DNA of 64,000 bases, taken from the NCBI GenBank assembly GCA_028583685.1, contig JAMXIF010001178.1:6251320-6315319 (forward strand), given 5' to 3'. The notes below the pieces were generated by a model. That model ran no database searches and had not been told where the DNA came from. It saw only the letters and a program-made list of their open reading frames with translations. How positions within the stretch are numbered: the first letter of the stretch is position 1; each line of letters starts with the position of its first letter. The position numbers were made by a program, and so were the translations under genes. Shown here piece by piece: positions 33,096-45,514 of the stretch. The stretch is from Petaurus breviceps papuanus (lineage: Eukaryota; Chordata; Mammalia; Diprotodontia; Petauridae).

Positions 33096-34200
33096 TTCTA
33101 CAACCATACTGGCACTTTCTCTCTTCCTTGCCCCCTTTCCCTTTCAGGAATGGTTCCCACTTCCTTCTCCAGGAATATAGTGCTCTTTCATCTTTGAAGG
33201 CCTGACTGTCTCTATATATGAACTTAAGAAAGCTAGCTTCTAGGTTTGGGGGCTTATTTCTGTAACAGTTCTCCTGATATTACCTTACATGCATTTAATG
33301 CTTTAATGATTTCAGTTCTATATTTCATCTTCATAGCAGTTGTGTGAGGTAGGCAGAGTAGCTTATCTTATGGTTTGAAGGCTAGGTTTTTTTTTTTGAT
33401 TGTTGCAACTTTGTTTCCTTAGCAACCAGATGGAAAGAGGAGGTGGGATGGAGGAGGAGGCCAAATGATGGGAACATCAGTTTTTCACTAAGTGGCTGGC
33501 ATTCTTTTTTTTGGGGGAAAGCCAGACAAACACACTCCCCTCCCACAGAAATTCACTGGTTTTTTTATTGGCGCCATGCCAGTTAATGCTTTACTAGTGT
33601 GAGAGAATGCTTTTATTTCTTTCTTTCTTCTTTCATTTTCCATCTACCTTCCCTAAGGTTGATTCTGTTTGTAAAGTTCAGGATGCTGTGACATGCACCA
33701 TGGAATGAAGTTTGAGATATTTGTTTTGACCCTTTCTGCAACCTTTATTCACAAATCGTTATGTAGTGGTGCCGAGGATAATGTTTGAGACTCTCTAGTG
33801 AAAATAGCATTGGTGCCTGTACCTAGAGAGGCTTTTCTTTGCTGTATGGACTATCTCTTCAGAACACTTACTTTTGGAAGCTGCTTATGCTGTTGGATCA
33901 CTTTGTGTGGTGCGGTTAGTTGCAGAGGATATAAAATTGCCTTCAGTTTACACCACTTTGTTAGTGTTTTCTTCATTCTACTTGTTTATCTTACCTGTTC
34001 TATGTTTTGTTAAGATTTACCATCTGTGAAAAACATCCTATGCATATCTGGCACTGTATGAGCAATAAATCATCATCATTTGTTCAGGTATTTGCTACTG
34101 TGGCAAATTTAATGATTTATACTGTGGGAATCTAAACTGTTAGTGCAGAGATTGTTGTGCCATATTTATAAATTCAAGCAAGCTGAAGTGAACAAGTGAT
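33096..34200. other. MED27 intron 1, mostly unique sequence
   Basis: No repeat recognised beyond T-runs. An RFX X-box-like site lies inside. A 71-codon frame at 33798-34013 has no family resemblance. Confidence 0.45.
33413..33426. promoter_or_regulatory. RFX X-box-like motif in MED27 intron 1
   Basis: gtttccttagcaac fits the X-box pattern GTNRCC/GTTNCC-(2)-RGNAAC closely, with both half-sites. It lies 1.2 kb downstream of the MED27 start in repeat-free sequence. Confidence 0.4.
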
Positions 34201-35345
34201 TATGAAACACCTACTATGTGTCTCACACTTTGCCATGTGCTGGAAATATAAAGAAAGGCTTGCAGCATGCAAACAGCTCTGTACAAAGAATTATGTGTAT
34301 AGGATAAATTAGAGATGATTTCTAGGAAGGCACTAGCATTAAGTAGTATTTGGGAAAGTCTTCTTGCAGAAGGTAGTATTTTAGCTGATACTTGAAGTCA
34401 GGGAAGCCAGGAGGTGGAGAGTGAGAGTGAGAGAATTTCAGATATGGGGACTGCCAGTGAAAATGGCCAGAACTGGGAGATGGAGTATCTTGTTTGAGGA
34501 ACAGCAAAGGAGCCAGTGTTATAGCATCACAGAGTGTGTGTAAGGTGCTGGTGTGTGTGAGAAGGAAATAAGCATTGATATAATTTACTGATATCATGTG
34601 TACTATATAACAAGCATCCTACTAAGTGCTTTACAAACATTTGATCCTCACATCAATCCAGTGAAGTAGGTGCTATTATTATCTCTGTTTTACAGTAGAG
34701 GAAAATGAGGCAAACAAAGGATTTACCCAGGGTCACACAGCTAGCAAGGGCTGGATTTGAACTCAGGTCTTCCTGACTCCAGGCCTAGCACTCTGAGTGG
34801 GGGGCATGGCAGGTTATGAAGTACTTTAAAAGCCAAACAGAGAATTTTATATTTGATTCTGGAGGTAATAGGGAGTACTGGAGTTCATTGAATTGGAGGT
34901 GTGGGTGACATGGTCAGACTTGAGCTTTAGGAAGATCAATTTGACAGTTGAGTGGAGGATGGACTGGAATAGGGGGAGTCTTGAGGTAGGGAGACCAGTC
35001 AGCAGGTTGTTGCAAAAGGCCAGGTGTGAAATGATGAGGACCTATACCAGGATTGTGGCAGTATCATAGGAAAGAAGGGGTTGTATGTAAGAGATGTTGT
35101 AAAGGTAGAATCGATAGAACTTGGCAAGGGACTTGAGGGGGAAAGGAAAGAGTAGAGGATTACACCTCATTTATCAGTCTGGAGATTGATGGTGCCATCA
35201 AAAGTAATGAGGAAGTTAGGGAGAAGGAAGGGTTTGGGAGGAGAAATTAGGAGTTCAGTTTTGGACATGTTGAATTGAGGTGCTTTGGGACATCCAATTT
35301 ATTAGATGCAAGCCTGAAGGTTAGAAGAGAGGTTTGATGATTATT
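34200..35345 (-). mobile_element. L2 LINE fragments with a nested MIR
   Basis: 34800-35345 matches the antisense RT carboxy-terminal text of the L2 at 16.9-17.4 kb (tttatatttgattctggagg, gacatggtcagacttgagct, agttttggacatgttgaatt). 34200-34600 reads as its 3' portion (gtgaaaatggccagaactgg). A MIR (34610-34795: atcctcacatcaatccagtg, ggtcacacagctagcaaggg) separates them. Confidence 0.7.
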
Positions 35346-35909
35346 TAATCCAAGAAATTAACTTTTCCTTCAAATGGAAATTTAGAAAAGTTCTAAATTC
35401 TTTTGTGTAGTCACATTACTGTGTATTTGTGTAGCCACATTACTGATTGAAGTGCTTTTAAATTTTCTTTTTTTTTTTTTTTTTAGGAAAAACATACCTC
35501 AATCCAAAAATCTTTTTGCAAACTCTGGCCACATAGGGTATCCTGCCCTTACATGCTGGTGCTCTGTCCGAATGAATGTAAATTTTGATCCCTGAAACTT
35601 TTTTTTTCCCATTAATGACTGAGCCTTAAAGCCATATCACTCTGGTTCTCATTGATTGGCCAGTAATGCTAGGTAAAGCCCCATTTGGTCCTTGTTTGGG
35701 CCCTGATTGGCTCAAAGTGAGTGTAATTGGCAGTTGTTTCTGTTTTGTCTAGAAGCACTGAAGGTCTTTCCCTTCCAGATTTTTTTTTTTAAACTAGGTA
35801 AAGAGGCCGTTCTCTACCTTATTTCTTACATAGTCTTAATCACTGAATGGGCATTGCCTCAGTCAGTACTGAGACCTCTTAAAAGACCTTAGTTTAAAAA
35901 GCCAAAGTC

Positions 35910-36105
35910 TCTCATTGCTTCCAGAGCCATCTCCAGTCAGTCTGATCTGTATCTCGCCACTGGACCCAGGTGGCTCTGGAGAAGAAAGTGAGGCTGGTGA
36001 CTTTGCACAGCTTCCCCTCACTTATATTCAAGTCCCTTACATGACATGGCATCACCTCCCTGATGTCATGGTCCTCTTGAAGAACAAAGGACAAACAGCA
36101 ACTTC
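35910..36105 (+). repeat. SINE-B copy
   Basis: Forward copy: ccagagccatctccagtcag, gactttgcacagcttcccct, tgacatggcatcacctccct, gaacaaaggacaaacagcaa. The best-preserved member in this window. Confidence 0.75.
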
Positions 36106-36559
36106 TGTGTAAACTAAACTGTACACTTTTTTCTTAAACCTTTATAACCCCTCCAGATCTATTTATTTCTAAGAAATCCTGAGGTAACACATCAGTATTC
36201 TAGACTATAGCGGATCCATTCTGGAATTTAAATATAATCTGGTGTAAATGATCTTTGATTTTTAAAACTTTAATTAAAAATTCTTTTTATTAATGCTTTA
36301 AAAACAAACATTGATCTTATTTTCTAATTCCATGTTCTTTATCTTCCTCCTTCAGACTGTCTCTCATAGCAAAGAAGTATAGTTAGGCAAAACATCCATC
36401 TGTTGGTGTATGATATTGTCATTCACTCAGTCAGTCAGTATTTATTAAGTGCTGACTGAGCCAAGCACCTGCCTCATGCTACACCTGTAGGCCCCCACGT
36501 CTCTATCAAGAGTGGAAGGAGGCACATTTCATCATCAGGTCCCTGGAATTAAAGATTAA

Positions 36560-36770
36560 TTCTTGCATTGATGGTGTTGTGATACAGTGAAAGAGTGCTG
36601 GAGTTGTCATCAGAGGGATCTGGGTTCAAATTCTGACTGTGCTATATAACTTTTAGCAAATTATTTAACTTTGCTAAGCATAAATTTTCTCATCTGTAAA
36701 TGAGGAGGTTGGAAAAGTTAACTTCTAAGACCTCTTCTACCTTTAAATCTATTATTCTATGACACATTTA
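36560..36770 (+). repeat. MIR-type core-SINE
   Basis: Contains agagggatctgggttcaaat, tttagcaaattatttaactt, tttctcatctgtaaatgagg and cttctaagacctcttctacc. Confidence 0.75.
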
Positions 36771-36976
36771 TGTATTGTTTTTCTTTACATTTTTTGGATG
36801 TGAGGTGAAATGTCAGTTGAAATGTCAGAATTTCTCTAATGATTTGGAGCATTTTTTTTTCTATGATGGTAGATCACACATATTTCTTTTTTAGGGAATT
36901 CTTTGCTTGTATCCTTTTACTGCTCACATATTGGGGAATAGCTTTTATAATCAATTTTTTCTCTTTCATTTTTTAG

Positions 36977-37121
36977 TGAACTAGAGCGTCTGAGTAACTT
37001 GGTAGGCAAGCCATCTGAGAACCACCCTCTCCATAATAGTGGATTGTTAAGCCTAGATCCTGTTCAGGACAAGACTCCTCTCTATAGCCAGCTTCTTCAA
37101 GCATATAAGTGGTCGAACAAG
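36977..37121 (+). CDS. MED27: MED27 exon 2 (residues 68-116)
   Basis: Second coding exon. A polypyrimidine tract and AG (ctctttcattttttag, ending 36976) precede it, and a GTAAAA donor follows 37121. Joined to exon 1 it completes Asn-68 and continues ELERLSNLVGKPSENHPLHN, then SGLLSLDPVQDKTPLYSQLL and QAYKWSNK, which agrees with the human protein as I remember it. It ends in phase 0. Human MED27 is 311 residues, so about 195 residues remain downstream of the window. In human the following exon begins LQYHAGLASGLLNQQ; I found no such exon up to 64000, so intron 2 exceeds 26.8 kb. Long introns are normal for this gene. Confidence 0.97.
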
Positions 37122-37259
37122 GTAAAAGAAAAATTTCCTATATATGTATCACACTAGTCAATATTCCCAGTATTATCTTTTGATGGAGAATGTGAAGGTA
37201 TATTAACTTTTTGATTCAACATAGAACCATGGGATTGTATAATATGTCAATGAACTTTA

Positions 37260-37470
37260 ACAAACATTTATTTAGCACCTACTGTGTGCAATGTATGGTG
37301 AGGAGTCGGGGCTGCACAGTAGAAAACAACAAAGTCCTTTCCCTTGAGGAGATTACCATCTAATTTGAAGGGGTAGGGGTAGCTATGATACAAAACCAGA
37401 ATGAGATAGGAGCAAAAAGAAAATCTAGACAAAAGCTATAAGAAAATAAGTCTTTACTTACTGATAATGT
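37260..37470 (+). repeat. L2-like 3' repeat
   Basis: Contains acatttatttagcacctact, gtgtgcaatgtatggtgagg, ttcccttgaggagattacca, in the same order as the copy near 42930. Family assignment tentative. Confidence 0.5.
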
Positions 37471-38160
37471 CTAACTTTTGTTTTTAAAGCTCTCTGTATT
37501 TGGAAGTTTCAGAACATCTCTAAAAGTAATATTTTGTTACATTGATATTGAAAAGTATCTTGATCACTCTTTAATGAAAAGGAATCTTTTTAGTCTATGT
37601 TATGTGATTCACATATTTGTTTATTTTGAGTTTTCCTCTGCTAATAGAGGTTCTTCTCTAGAATATCACTGAAGCACACTTATAGCATAATTCTCTCTAT
37701 GGCAAGTCAGTCTTTTTTAAAAAATTAAATATTTATTTTTAGCATTCATTTTTAAGAATATTCCATATTCTCTCCTCTCCCACTCCTTCTCCACCCACTA
37801 AGAAGGCAAGCAATATGATATCAGTTATACATATGAAATCATGCAAAACCTAAGGGGGGGAGTCATGTTGCAAAACAAAAAAAAGACAAATTTTTAAAAA
37901 GCAGGAAGGATAAAGAAAGTGAAAAAAGTATGCTTTGGTCTGCACTCAGAGTTCATCAGATCCCTCTCTGAAGTTGGATAGCATAATTATCATGAGTCCT
38001 TTGGGATTGTCTTGGATCTCTGTCTTGAACAAAGTAGCTAATTGATCATTGTCATAATATTGCTGTTACTATGTACAGTTCTGGTTCTGCTTATTTCGCT
38101 TTGCATTAGTTCATTTATGTTTTCCTAGGTTTTTCTGAAACCATCCTTCTTGTCATTTCT

Positions 38161-40950
38161 TTTTTCCCCCCCAATTTATTTATGTATTTTTAGTTTTCAA
38201 CATTCATTTCCACAAGATTTTGAGTTACAGATTTTTCTCGACATCTTTCCCCTACCCCCCCCCCCCAAATACCAAGCCTACTGAATACCCCTTCCCCTAA
38301 TCTGTTCTCTCTTATCTCCTCCCCCATTCCCCCACTAATTTTCTAGTAGGGCAAGATGATTTTCTACACTCTAGTGCCTGTATATCTTATTTCCCAGTTG
38401 TATGTGAAAAACAAATTTTTTTCTAAACATTTGTTTTTAAAACTGAGTTCCAGATTTTTTCCCCCTTCTTTCTTCCTCACCCACCCCACTGGGAAGATAA
38501 GCAGTTCAATATAGGTTGTACATGTGTAGTTACGCAAAACATTTCCATAGTAGTTATATGGTGAAAGACTAACTATAATTCCCTCTATCCTATCCTGCCC
38601 CCCCCCCACTTATTCTATTTTCTCCTTTGATCCTATCCCTTTTCAAAAGTGTTTGCTTTTAACTACCCTCTCCTCCAATCTGCCCTCCCTTCTATCATCC
38701 CCCCTCTTATCCTCTTTCCCCCTGTTTTACTATAGGGTAGATACCCAATTGAGTGTGTATGTTATTCCCTCCTTAAGTAAGATTCAGTGGGAGTAAGGTT
38801 GACCCATTCCCTTTCACCTTCCTGCTCTTCCCCTCCATTGTAACAGTTTTCTTTTGCCTCTTTTATATGAGATAATTTACCCTAGTCTATCTCTCCCTTT
38901 CTCCTCCCAATATATTCCTCTCTCACCTCTTAATTTTATTTTTTTAGATATCCCTTCATATTAAACTCATCCTGTGCCCTCTGTCTATGTATACATGTGC
39001 ATACATATGCACACACACATTTATACACACACACCCTCCTATACATACGTACGAATGTATGTATACATATATACATATATGTTCCCTTCGACTATCATAC
39101 TGAGCAAACTCTTATGAGTTATGATTATTATTTTTCCATGTAGGAATGTAAATAGTTCAACTTTAATGAGTTCCTTATGATTTCTTTTTTACCTTCTCAT
39201 GTTTCTCTTGCTTCTTGTATTTAAAATTCAGGTTTTCTGTTCAGCTCTGGTTTTTTCATCAAGAACGCATGAAAATCCTTTATTTCATTGAATGACCATA
39301 TTTTTCCCTGAAGCATAATACTGTAATCCTAATCTCCTTTGACCTCCAGAATATCATATTCCAAGCCTTTCAATCCCTTAATGTAGAAGCTGCTAGGTCT
39401 TGTGTTATCCTGATTGTGTTTCCACAGTACTCAAATTGTTTTTTCCTGACTGCTTGCACTATTTTCTCCTTGACTTGGGAACTCTGGAATTTGGCTGTAA
39501 TATTCCTAGGTGTTTCCTTTTCAGGATCTTTTTCAAGAGGTGATCGGTGAATTCTTTCAACCTCTACTTTGCCCTCTGGTTTTAAAATATCAGGCAATTT
39601 TGCTTGATAATTTCCTGCAAGATGGTGTCTAGGCTCTTTTTTTGATCATGGCTTTCAGGTAGTACAATCATTTTTAAATTATCCCTTCTTGATCTATTTT
39701 CCAGGTTAGTGGTTTTTCCAATGAGATATTTCACATTGCCTTCTGTTTTTTCATTTGTTTGAATTTGTTTTATAGTATCTTGATTTCTCATAAAGTCATT
39801 AGCTTCCATTTACTCCAGTCTAATTTTGAAGGAATTATTCTCTTCAGTGAGTTTTTGAAATTCCTTTTCCATCTGGCCAATTGTAAAGCATTCTTTCTTG
39901 GCTTTTTGGGCCTCTTTTGCCATTTGAATTAGTCTGTTTTTTTAAGGTGTTATTTTCTTCAGTGAGGCTATTAACTCACTTTTCTTGATTTTCTTGCTTC
40001 ATTCTCATTTCTCTTCCCAATTTTTCTTCTCTTACTTGATTTTCAAAATTGTTCTTGTGCTCCTTCATGGCCTGTAACCAGTTCATATTTTCCTTGGGAG
40101 CTTTTGATGCAGGAGTTCTGACTTGGTTGTCTTCCTCCTGTTCCATGCTTTGATCCTTTTTGTCCCCCAAAAAAGAAGTCTATGGTAGGATTGCATTTCC
40201 TTTGCTTGCTCATGTTGCCAATCAGTTACTTGACTTTTGAGCTCTTTGCCATGGTAAACTCTGTTTTCAGAATGGAGAGAGCTTTGTCCCAAATCACTGG
40301 GGTTTTTGCAGTTGTCGGATCTATTAGGAGGGTGCCCTCTCTGTAGCTCCCACAAGCTCTGGCACACTGGCCACCAACCCCAGGACCACCACCCAAGACT
40401 GTGATCCAGATCTAAGCAGGTCAAAGCAAGAGCAATTACTCTCTGAATGGTGGCTTGATCCCCCTGTGATCTGTAGGCCAGGAGCTCTGGAAGCAGCCAG
40501 GGGGCAGTAGCTGCAGCTCTTGAGCCACTACCACTTCTCCCCCTGGGGACAGGGGCCTGAAGCTCTTCCAAGTTCCTCTTCCAACAGAGTTCCCGACTGA
40601 CCTTTTACTTCGGCATTTATGGGTTGAGAAATCTGGAAACTGCAATAGCTGCTGGTGATTGACTCTCCTGAAGTCTGCTCCACTGCTGCTGGTTGGGGCT
40701 GCCCTGGGGCCAGAACCTTGAAACTCATGCAGGACTGCGCTCTGCTCCCAGGCCAGTGCAATAGACCCTTCCTGCTGGCTGCCTTTGGTTGGAGTTTGTT
40801 TCTCGAGTTTGTTTCTCTCTGTCACTTTGTGGGTTCTATAGCTCTAAAATTTGTTTAGAGTAATTTTTTTTACATGTAATTGGAGGTGATGGGAGCTGGA
40901 GCTGAACGGAAGTCCTGTTTCTACTCAGCCATCGTGGCTCCGCCCACCTC
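38161..40950 (-). mobile_element. HAL1-type half-L1 element, copy 2
   Basis: A 2.79-kb LINE nested in the older L1. It has the same layout as copy 1: A-tail side at 38161, a 3' UTR of about 1.05 kb with CA/TA microsatellite, ORF1 at 39221-40146, a 5' region ending gagtagaaacaggacttccg and gccacgatggctgagtag at 40950. cttgtcatttct(t) at 38149-38160 and 40951-40963 is the duplicated target. No ORF2. Confidence 0.88.
39221..40146 (-). pseudogene. LINE-1-type ORF1p of HAL1 copy 2, broken
   Basis: Begins MEQEEDNQVRTPASKAPKEN (40146), with a coiled-coil part, then EANDFMRNQDTIKQIQTNE, RRDNLKMIVLPESHDQKK (RRM-like), KVEVERIHRSPLEKDPEKE and KQFEYCGNTIRITQDLAAS, ending near 39221. At least three frame interruptions by eye, so more decayed than copy 1. 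The encoded protein would bind element RNA; no catalytic domain is present. Confidence 0.85.
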
Positions 40951-41071
40951 CTTGTCATTTCTTATAGAATAGTAGTATTCCTTCACAATCATATACCACA
41001 ACTTATTCACCCATTTTCCAGTTGATGGACATCCTTTCCATTTCCAGTTCTTTATATGACAAGTCAGTCTT

Positions 41072-42920
41072 GGACCTGTATGAGAGGGATAATAGTTTTT
41101 GATCTACTTTGTCAGTAAATTTTTATTAAGCTTCTGCTGTATAGCAAGCACTGAAAAATGCTAATCACATCCACATCTAGTCTGTGCTGGAAAGGAATTT
41201 ATGATCTAATGGAGGAAGACAACATGCAAAAAGAAGCTGAAAAGGGGCTTAGTAGGTATTGTAGGAATTGTGGAGCAGTGCAGCCAGGTGAGAAATGAGA
41301 TATCTGAACTGATCTCTCTCCTTGAAATGAAGGTTTGGAAGTCATGGCCCCATCTTCCAATTAGAGTGGCTGAGGGTAGTGATGGGGTGGAGTCTCAAGA
41401 CTGATGAAATCTTGCAGGATGATCAGGTTATCCCAGTAATGATCGGAGAGGAGAGAAGCCCCACAGGAGAGCAGACAGGTGAGAAATGTGTGCTTAGGAG
41501 TTACTCTTATGGCATAGATCATAGTGAAACAATGGAAAGGGACTCTGAATGTAGTTTTGAAATAACAAAAACATCTAAAGAAAGGAATACCATACTAACA
41601 ACCTTTTTTTAGGCATGAGAAGATGTTTTAATTTTCTCCAAAATCATGTTTATTGAATAGAATTTAACTTTAAGGCATGTGGGATAATTTGGGTAGTCTT
41701 AGAAAAAAAGAACTGCCTCTAGGAGCATTTGTAGCCTGCATGGTCTTGGAAGTGGCTGGAGCCAGAGGAATTCCTTTTGACCTTAACTTGGTAGTGAGCT
41801 CTTTTTTCCCCTTCTCTTTATCTTTCCTGCAGCTCCCCATTTGTGTGGGTGGCTAGTTCTATTTTGGTTTCTTCTGATTGCAGTGTTTCTTCTTGGAATT
41901 TGTCTGATACTAGTTCATAGGATCATGGGGATTTAGAGCTAGAAGATAATTTAGAAATCATCTAGTCTAATAACACGTGAGTTATTATTGTGGATGAGTA
42001 AACTAAGGCCCATAAAAGTTAAGGTACTTCCTCTAGATTATGCAGGTTGTAAATATTAGAGCTGAAATTCAAACTCTGATTTTAAGTCCATTGTTCTTAT
42101 CTCAGAGCTGGACAGAACCTTAGAGACTATCTGGTATAGCTCCCTCATTTGACTTTTGAGAAAATTGAGGCCTAAGCTAAGTGATTTACCCAAATGTAAC
42201 ATTAATGGGATTTAAGTTCTTCCCCATCCATTAATAGGCTTCAAGTGGAGCCCATTAAAGGAAGCTTGCTTATGGAAGGCTTGCTTGTAGGAAGGCTTTC
42301 ACACCTTTTGCTAATTTCTAATTAGGCACTGAGTCAGGAGGGTTGTGATACTTTCTGACTCTGAGGAGTGTATATATACTTTGCTTTGAGGGTTTGCTTA
42401 TGAGAAGGATCTTGTAATTCTCTGGTTGAGTCCTCAACCACTCAGATATAAAGGCTCTCTCCATACAGGGATTTATGTAAAGTATATAGTTGATTCAGGC
42501 AGTCAGAGCCCTGTCTGTTGGTCTTTATTTCTCTACTTGTATTTTCTCTGAAGTTTAGGATGCTGACTTTTCCCTTGAACTAGTGAATATAATTTAAAAG
42601 ATTATAGACCCCTTAAACAGCTATCTTTCCTAGTAAAGCAGATCTAAGAACCTGTGCTAGCAGCCATCCTGGTATGCCAGTGTGGTTGTTGCTACATCAA
42701 GTTCACAGAGGTAAGTGAGAGGACCTCCTCAGTCATCCTTCTTTTTCTGTACCAGTCCATTGTTCTTTGCTAGCTATGTTACTTCGTTACTTTAGGCAAG
42801 TGACTTAACTTTTCTGGGCTTAGTTTATAAAATCTTTGCACTTCTGTAAATGAGAGAGTTGAATGAGATGGTTTGTAAGGTCCTTTCAAGTTCTAAAATT
42901 TTGTGACTTTTGGGGTCGGT
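41072..42920. other. MED27 intron 2 with scattered MIR copies; no exon
   Basis: MIR/Ther-1 pieces at about 41915-42110 (tcatggggatttagagctag, taaactaaggcccataaaag), 42110-42240 and 42765-42905. The 77-codon frame at 41379-41612 has no visible family signature. Confidence 0.5.
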
Positions 42921-42924
42921 CAGT

Positions 42925-43330
42925 CAAAAAGCACTTATGTGCCAGGTACTGGGCTAAGCACTTTCTTTATATCAAAAAAGGCAAAAACAGGTCCTTGACC
43001 TCAAGGAGCTCACATTCTAATGGGGGAAACAACAAGCTAGCAACTTTGTACATAAAGAATGTGTCATGTAAATGGGAGGTATTCCCATTAAAGACTATTC
43101 CAACTCTTCCCAACAATACAATGATTCAAAACAAGACAAAGAGGAGGTGGAAAGGGAAGGAGGATGGATATTGGGAAAGGCCTCTTTAAGAAGGTTTCAC
43201 TGACTCTTGAAGGAAGCTGGAAGGTAGAGGTGAGGTAGGAGAGCATTCAAGGCATAGGGGACAGTCAGTGCAAAGGTATGGAGGGAGGTAGGAGATAGAT
43301 GTTGAGTTCAAGAACTGCAAGGCCAGTGCT
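42925..43330 (+). repeat. L2-like 3' repeat
   Basis: Contains tatgtgccaggtactgggct, ccttgacctcaaggagctca, ggcctctttaagaaggtttc, gacagtcagtgcaaaggtat. Same family as the pieces at 34200-34600 and 37260-37470. Confidence 0.55.
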
Positions 43331-43361
43331 ACTCCTCGGCCATAAAGGTATTCTTTTAGAA

Positions 43362-43548
43362 CAGAGGTGGGAAACCTGCAGCCTTGAGGCCACGTGTGAC
43401 CTTCTAGATCCTTGAGTTCGACCTTTCAACTGAGTCCAATTTTATTGAACAAAATCCTTTTATTAAGGGGATTTGTTCTGTGAAGTTTGGATTCAGTCAG
43501 ACCTAGGTGGCCACATGTGGCCTCAAAGCTGCAAGTTCCCCACCCCTG
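43362..43548. mobile_element. hAT-type MITE with perfect 8-bp target duplication
   Basis: Inverted ends cagaggtgggaaacctgcag and ...gcaagttccccacccctg. ttttagaa at 43354-43361 and 43549-43556. The whole 187 bp is a long palindrome. Related to the copies at 8490 and 48910. The end sequence recalls SPIN-like hAT elements, but I cannot name the family. Confidence 0.9.
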
Positions 43549-43609
43549 TTTTAGAATATACTGTATACAGGAGAACATTGTACATAGTCACAGCAGCATT
43601 GTTCAGTGA

Positions 43610-44020
43610 TTGACTAGATTGACTTAATTTTTCTCAACAGTTCAGTGATTCAAGACAATTCCAACTCTTCTCAACAATACAATGATTCAAGACAATTCCA
43701 AAAGACTTATGGTGGAAAATGCTTTCCACATCTAGAGAGAGAACTATGGAGTCTGAATGCAGAACGAAACATATTGCTTTAACTTTTTTCTTTGTGTTTT
43801 TTCCCCTTTTGTTCTGATTCTTCTTTTACAACATGACTAATGTGGAAATATGTTTAATGTGTATTATACCTGTATAACCTGTATCAGATTGCTTGCTGTC
43901 TTGGGAAGGAGGGAGGGAAAGGAAGGAGGGAGAAAAATTTGGAACTCAGTTTTACAAAAATAAATGTCGAAAACTATCTTTACATATAATTGGAAAAACA
44001 GTACTATTAAGGGAAAAAAA
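43610..44020 (+). mobile_element. 5'-truncated L1-type LINE, 3' end, forward
   Basis: Contains ggtggaaaatgctttccaca, gagtctgaatgcagaacgaa, acatgactaatgtggaaata, gaactcagttttacaaaaat, ending A-rich. A local repeat of caatgattcaagacaattcc lies near its 5' edge. One of the few L1 pieces in the sense of MED27. Confidence 0.75.
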
Positions 44021-45055
44021 GAGAACATACTGGTATATAAAATGCATGTAGTGGTTGATGTAGAAATGGTTACCACCAGAGCTAGATTCATGAATACTGA
44101 CTGGTCAGGAGGAGAGTGACTTTACCTACTGGTGCTAAAAAGGGGCTGAGACTCACAGTCCTGCAGTCAACCTAACCCAAAACCAGGACAACAAAAAGCC
44201 TCCGGGAAAGTAAAGCAGTAGGGACAAAGATCCCACTTTAGACAGCCTTCTGACTACCTTTTTGATTCCCATTTCCCTTTCAAGATTGTCCTTGATGTTT
44301 AATCCAGTTTTACAGGTTTTAAAGTGAGATTATTTGGAGCAGTAGGCTTGCAGGTGATTTGTCCCAGGCCATGTGTTCCATTGGTAGGGCTCTGTCTTAA
44401 ATCTTTTAGTCCAGAATTTTTAGACCCTACTGATTGTGGGTTCTCAGACTCTGCTTATTAAAGTCACCTTCATTGATGTTTCACTTGGCTGAAGTTGGTT
44501 GTGGCAGAAGCGGGAGAGTTTCTGGGATAACTGGCACTGAATGGAGGGACGACTACTATCACAGCAAAGAACTCTGCCATCACATTGAAACGGTTACATT
44601 GAAGTCTTTTCCTGTGATTTGAGAACAAGCTAAAAATGGAATGGTTTACAAAACTGAAGAACAATTAGGGATACTTCTTTAGAGTGTGATGAGGTATTCT
44701 CAAAAACTGTGGTTTGTAAACTTTGTTGTCTCTCGCATTAGAATTTAAGGCACAGGGTGCTGTCTTTGCTTTCCTTTTCATCCCCTGTGCTTAGCATAGT
44801 GTTAGGCACTTACCAAATGCTTGCTTGGTTGATTTCTCACACAGCATGAAGACCCTCTGGTGCAGTCCCAGTTAAGTCATCTCACCCATCAAAAGAATTA
44901 GGTGACCTCAGACTTACAGTTTAATAACTTTTCTTATTTTTTTTTACAGGAAGGAAGGGCATATGCTTTACAAGTTAGTACCAATGTCTTAGCATGTTTT
45001 TCAATGGACTTCTCTTATTTAAAGTTGTTTTCCTCTACAAAATTGTAGGAAGGAA
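44021..45055. other. MED27 intron 2, no repeat or exon recognised
   Basis: Unassigned apart from a short L2-like tail at about 44730-44835 (tgctgtctttgctttccttt, ttaggcacttaccaaatgct). Confidence 0.4.
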
Positions 45056-45250
45056 GGAAACAAACCTTTATTAAGTGAGTTTATCTCAATAATCTGGGGA
45101 GGTGTGTGCTATTGTTATCCCCATTTTACAGTTGAGGAAACTGAGGGGACTGGAGGTTAAGTGACTACTTGCCGAGGGTCACACAGCTAGTTAGTATCTG
45201 AGGCATTTTAACTCAGGTTTTCCTGCCTCAATTATCATAATGATACGTTG
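45056..45250 (-). repeat. MIR-type core-SINE
   Basis: Contains tgctattgttatccccattt, tacagttgaggaaactgagg and gggtcacacagctagttagt. Confidence 0.8.
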
Positions 45251-45514
45251 CTCTTTTTGTTTTGCTTTCCTTACTGTGAAAGGGCAGTATGTAGTGAGTA
45301 AATCTTGGACTGAGAATTTGGAAAACCCTGAGCTCTATTTGGATTTTTCCACTGAATCACTCTATGATCTAGAGCAAGCATCTTCATAAAATGAGGGACC
45401 TGGCTTCAGTGACCCCAGTGATCCTTTTTAGGTGAATCTATGATCATTTGAAGCACTGTGTGAATAGAAGTTATTAACTTTTCATTACTCACACAAGCTT
45501 TCCCATATTTCTTT

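Larger units (their letters stand above)
37715..41058 (-). mobile_element. 5'-truncated L1-type LINE, split by HAL1 copy 2
   Basis: Reversed L1 3' end in two parts, 37715-38160 (tttggtctgcactcagagtt, tcatgagtcctttgggattg) and 40964-41058 (atagtagtattccttcacaa, cagttgatggacatcc). Direct repeats gcaagtcagtctt (37702-37714) and acaagtcagtctt (41059-41071) bound it. In MED27 intron 2, antisense to the gene. Confidence 0.88.

Noticed and set aside
40083-40825. Open frames of 129 and 162 codons on the minus strand
   Set aside because: They lie in the 5' region of HAL1 copy 2, upstream of its ORF1, and show no family resemblance.
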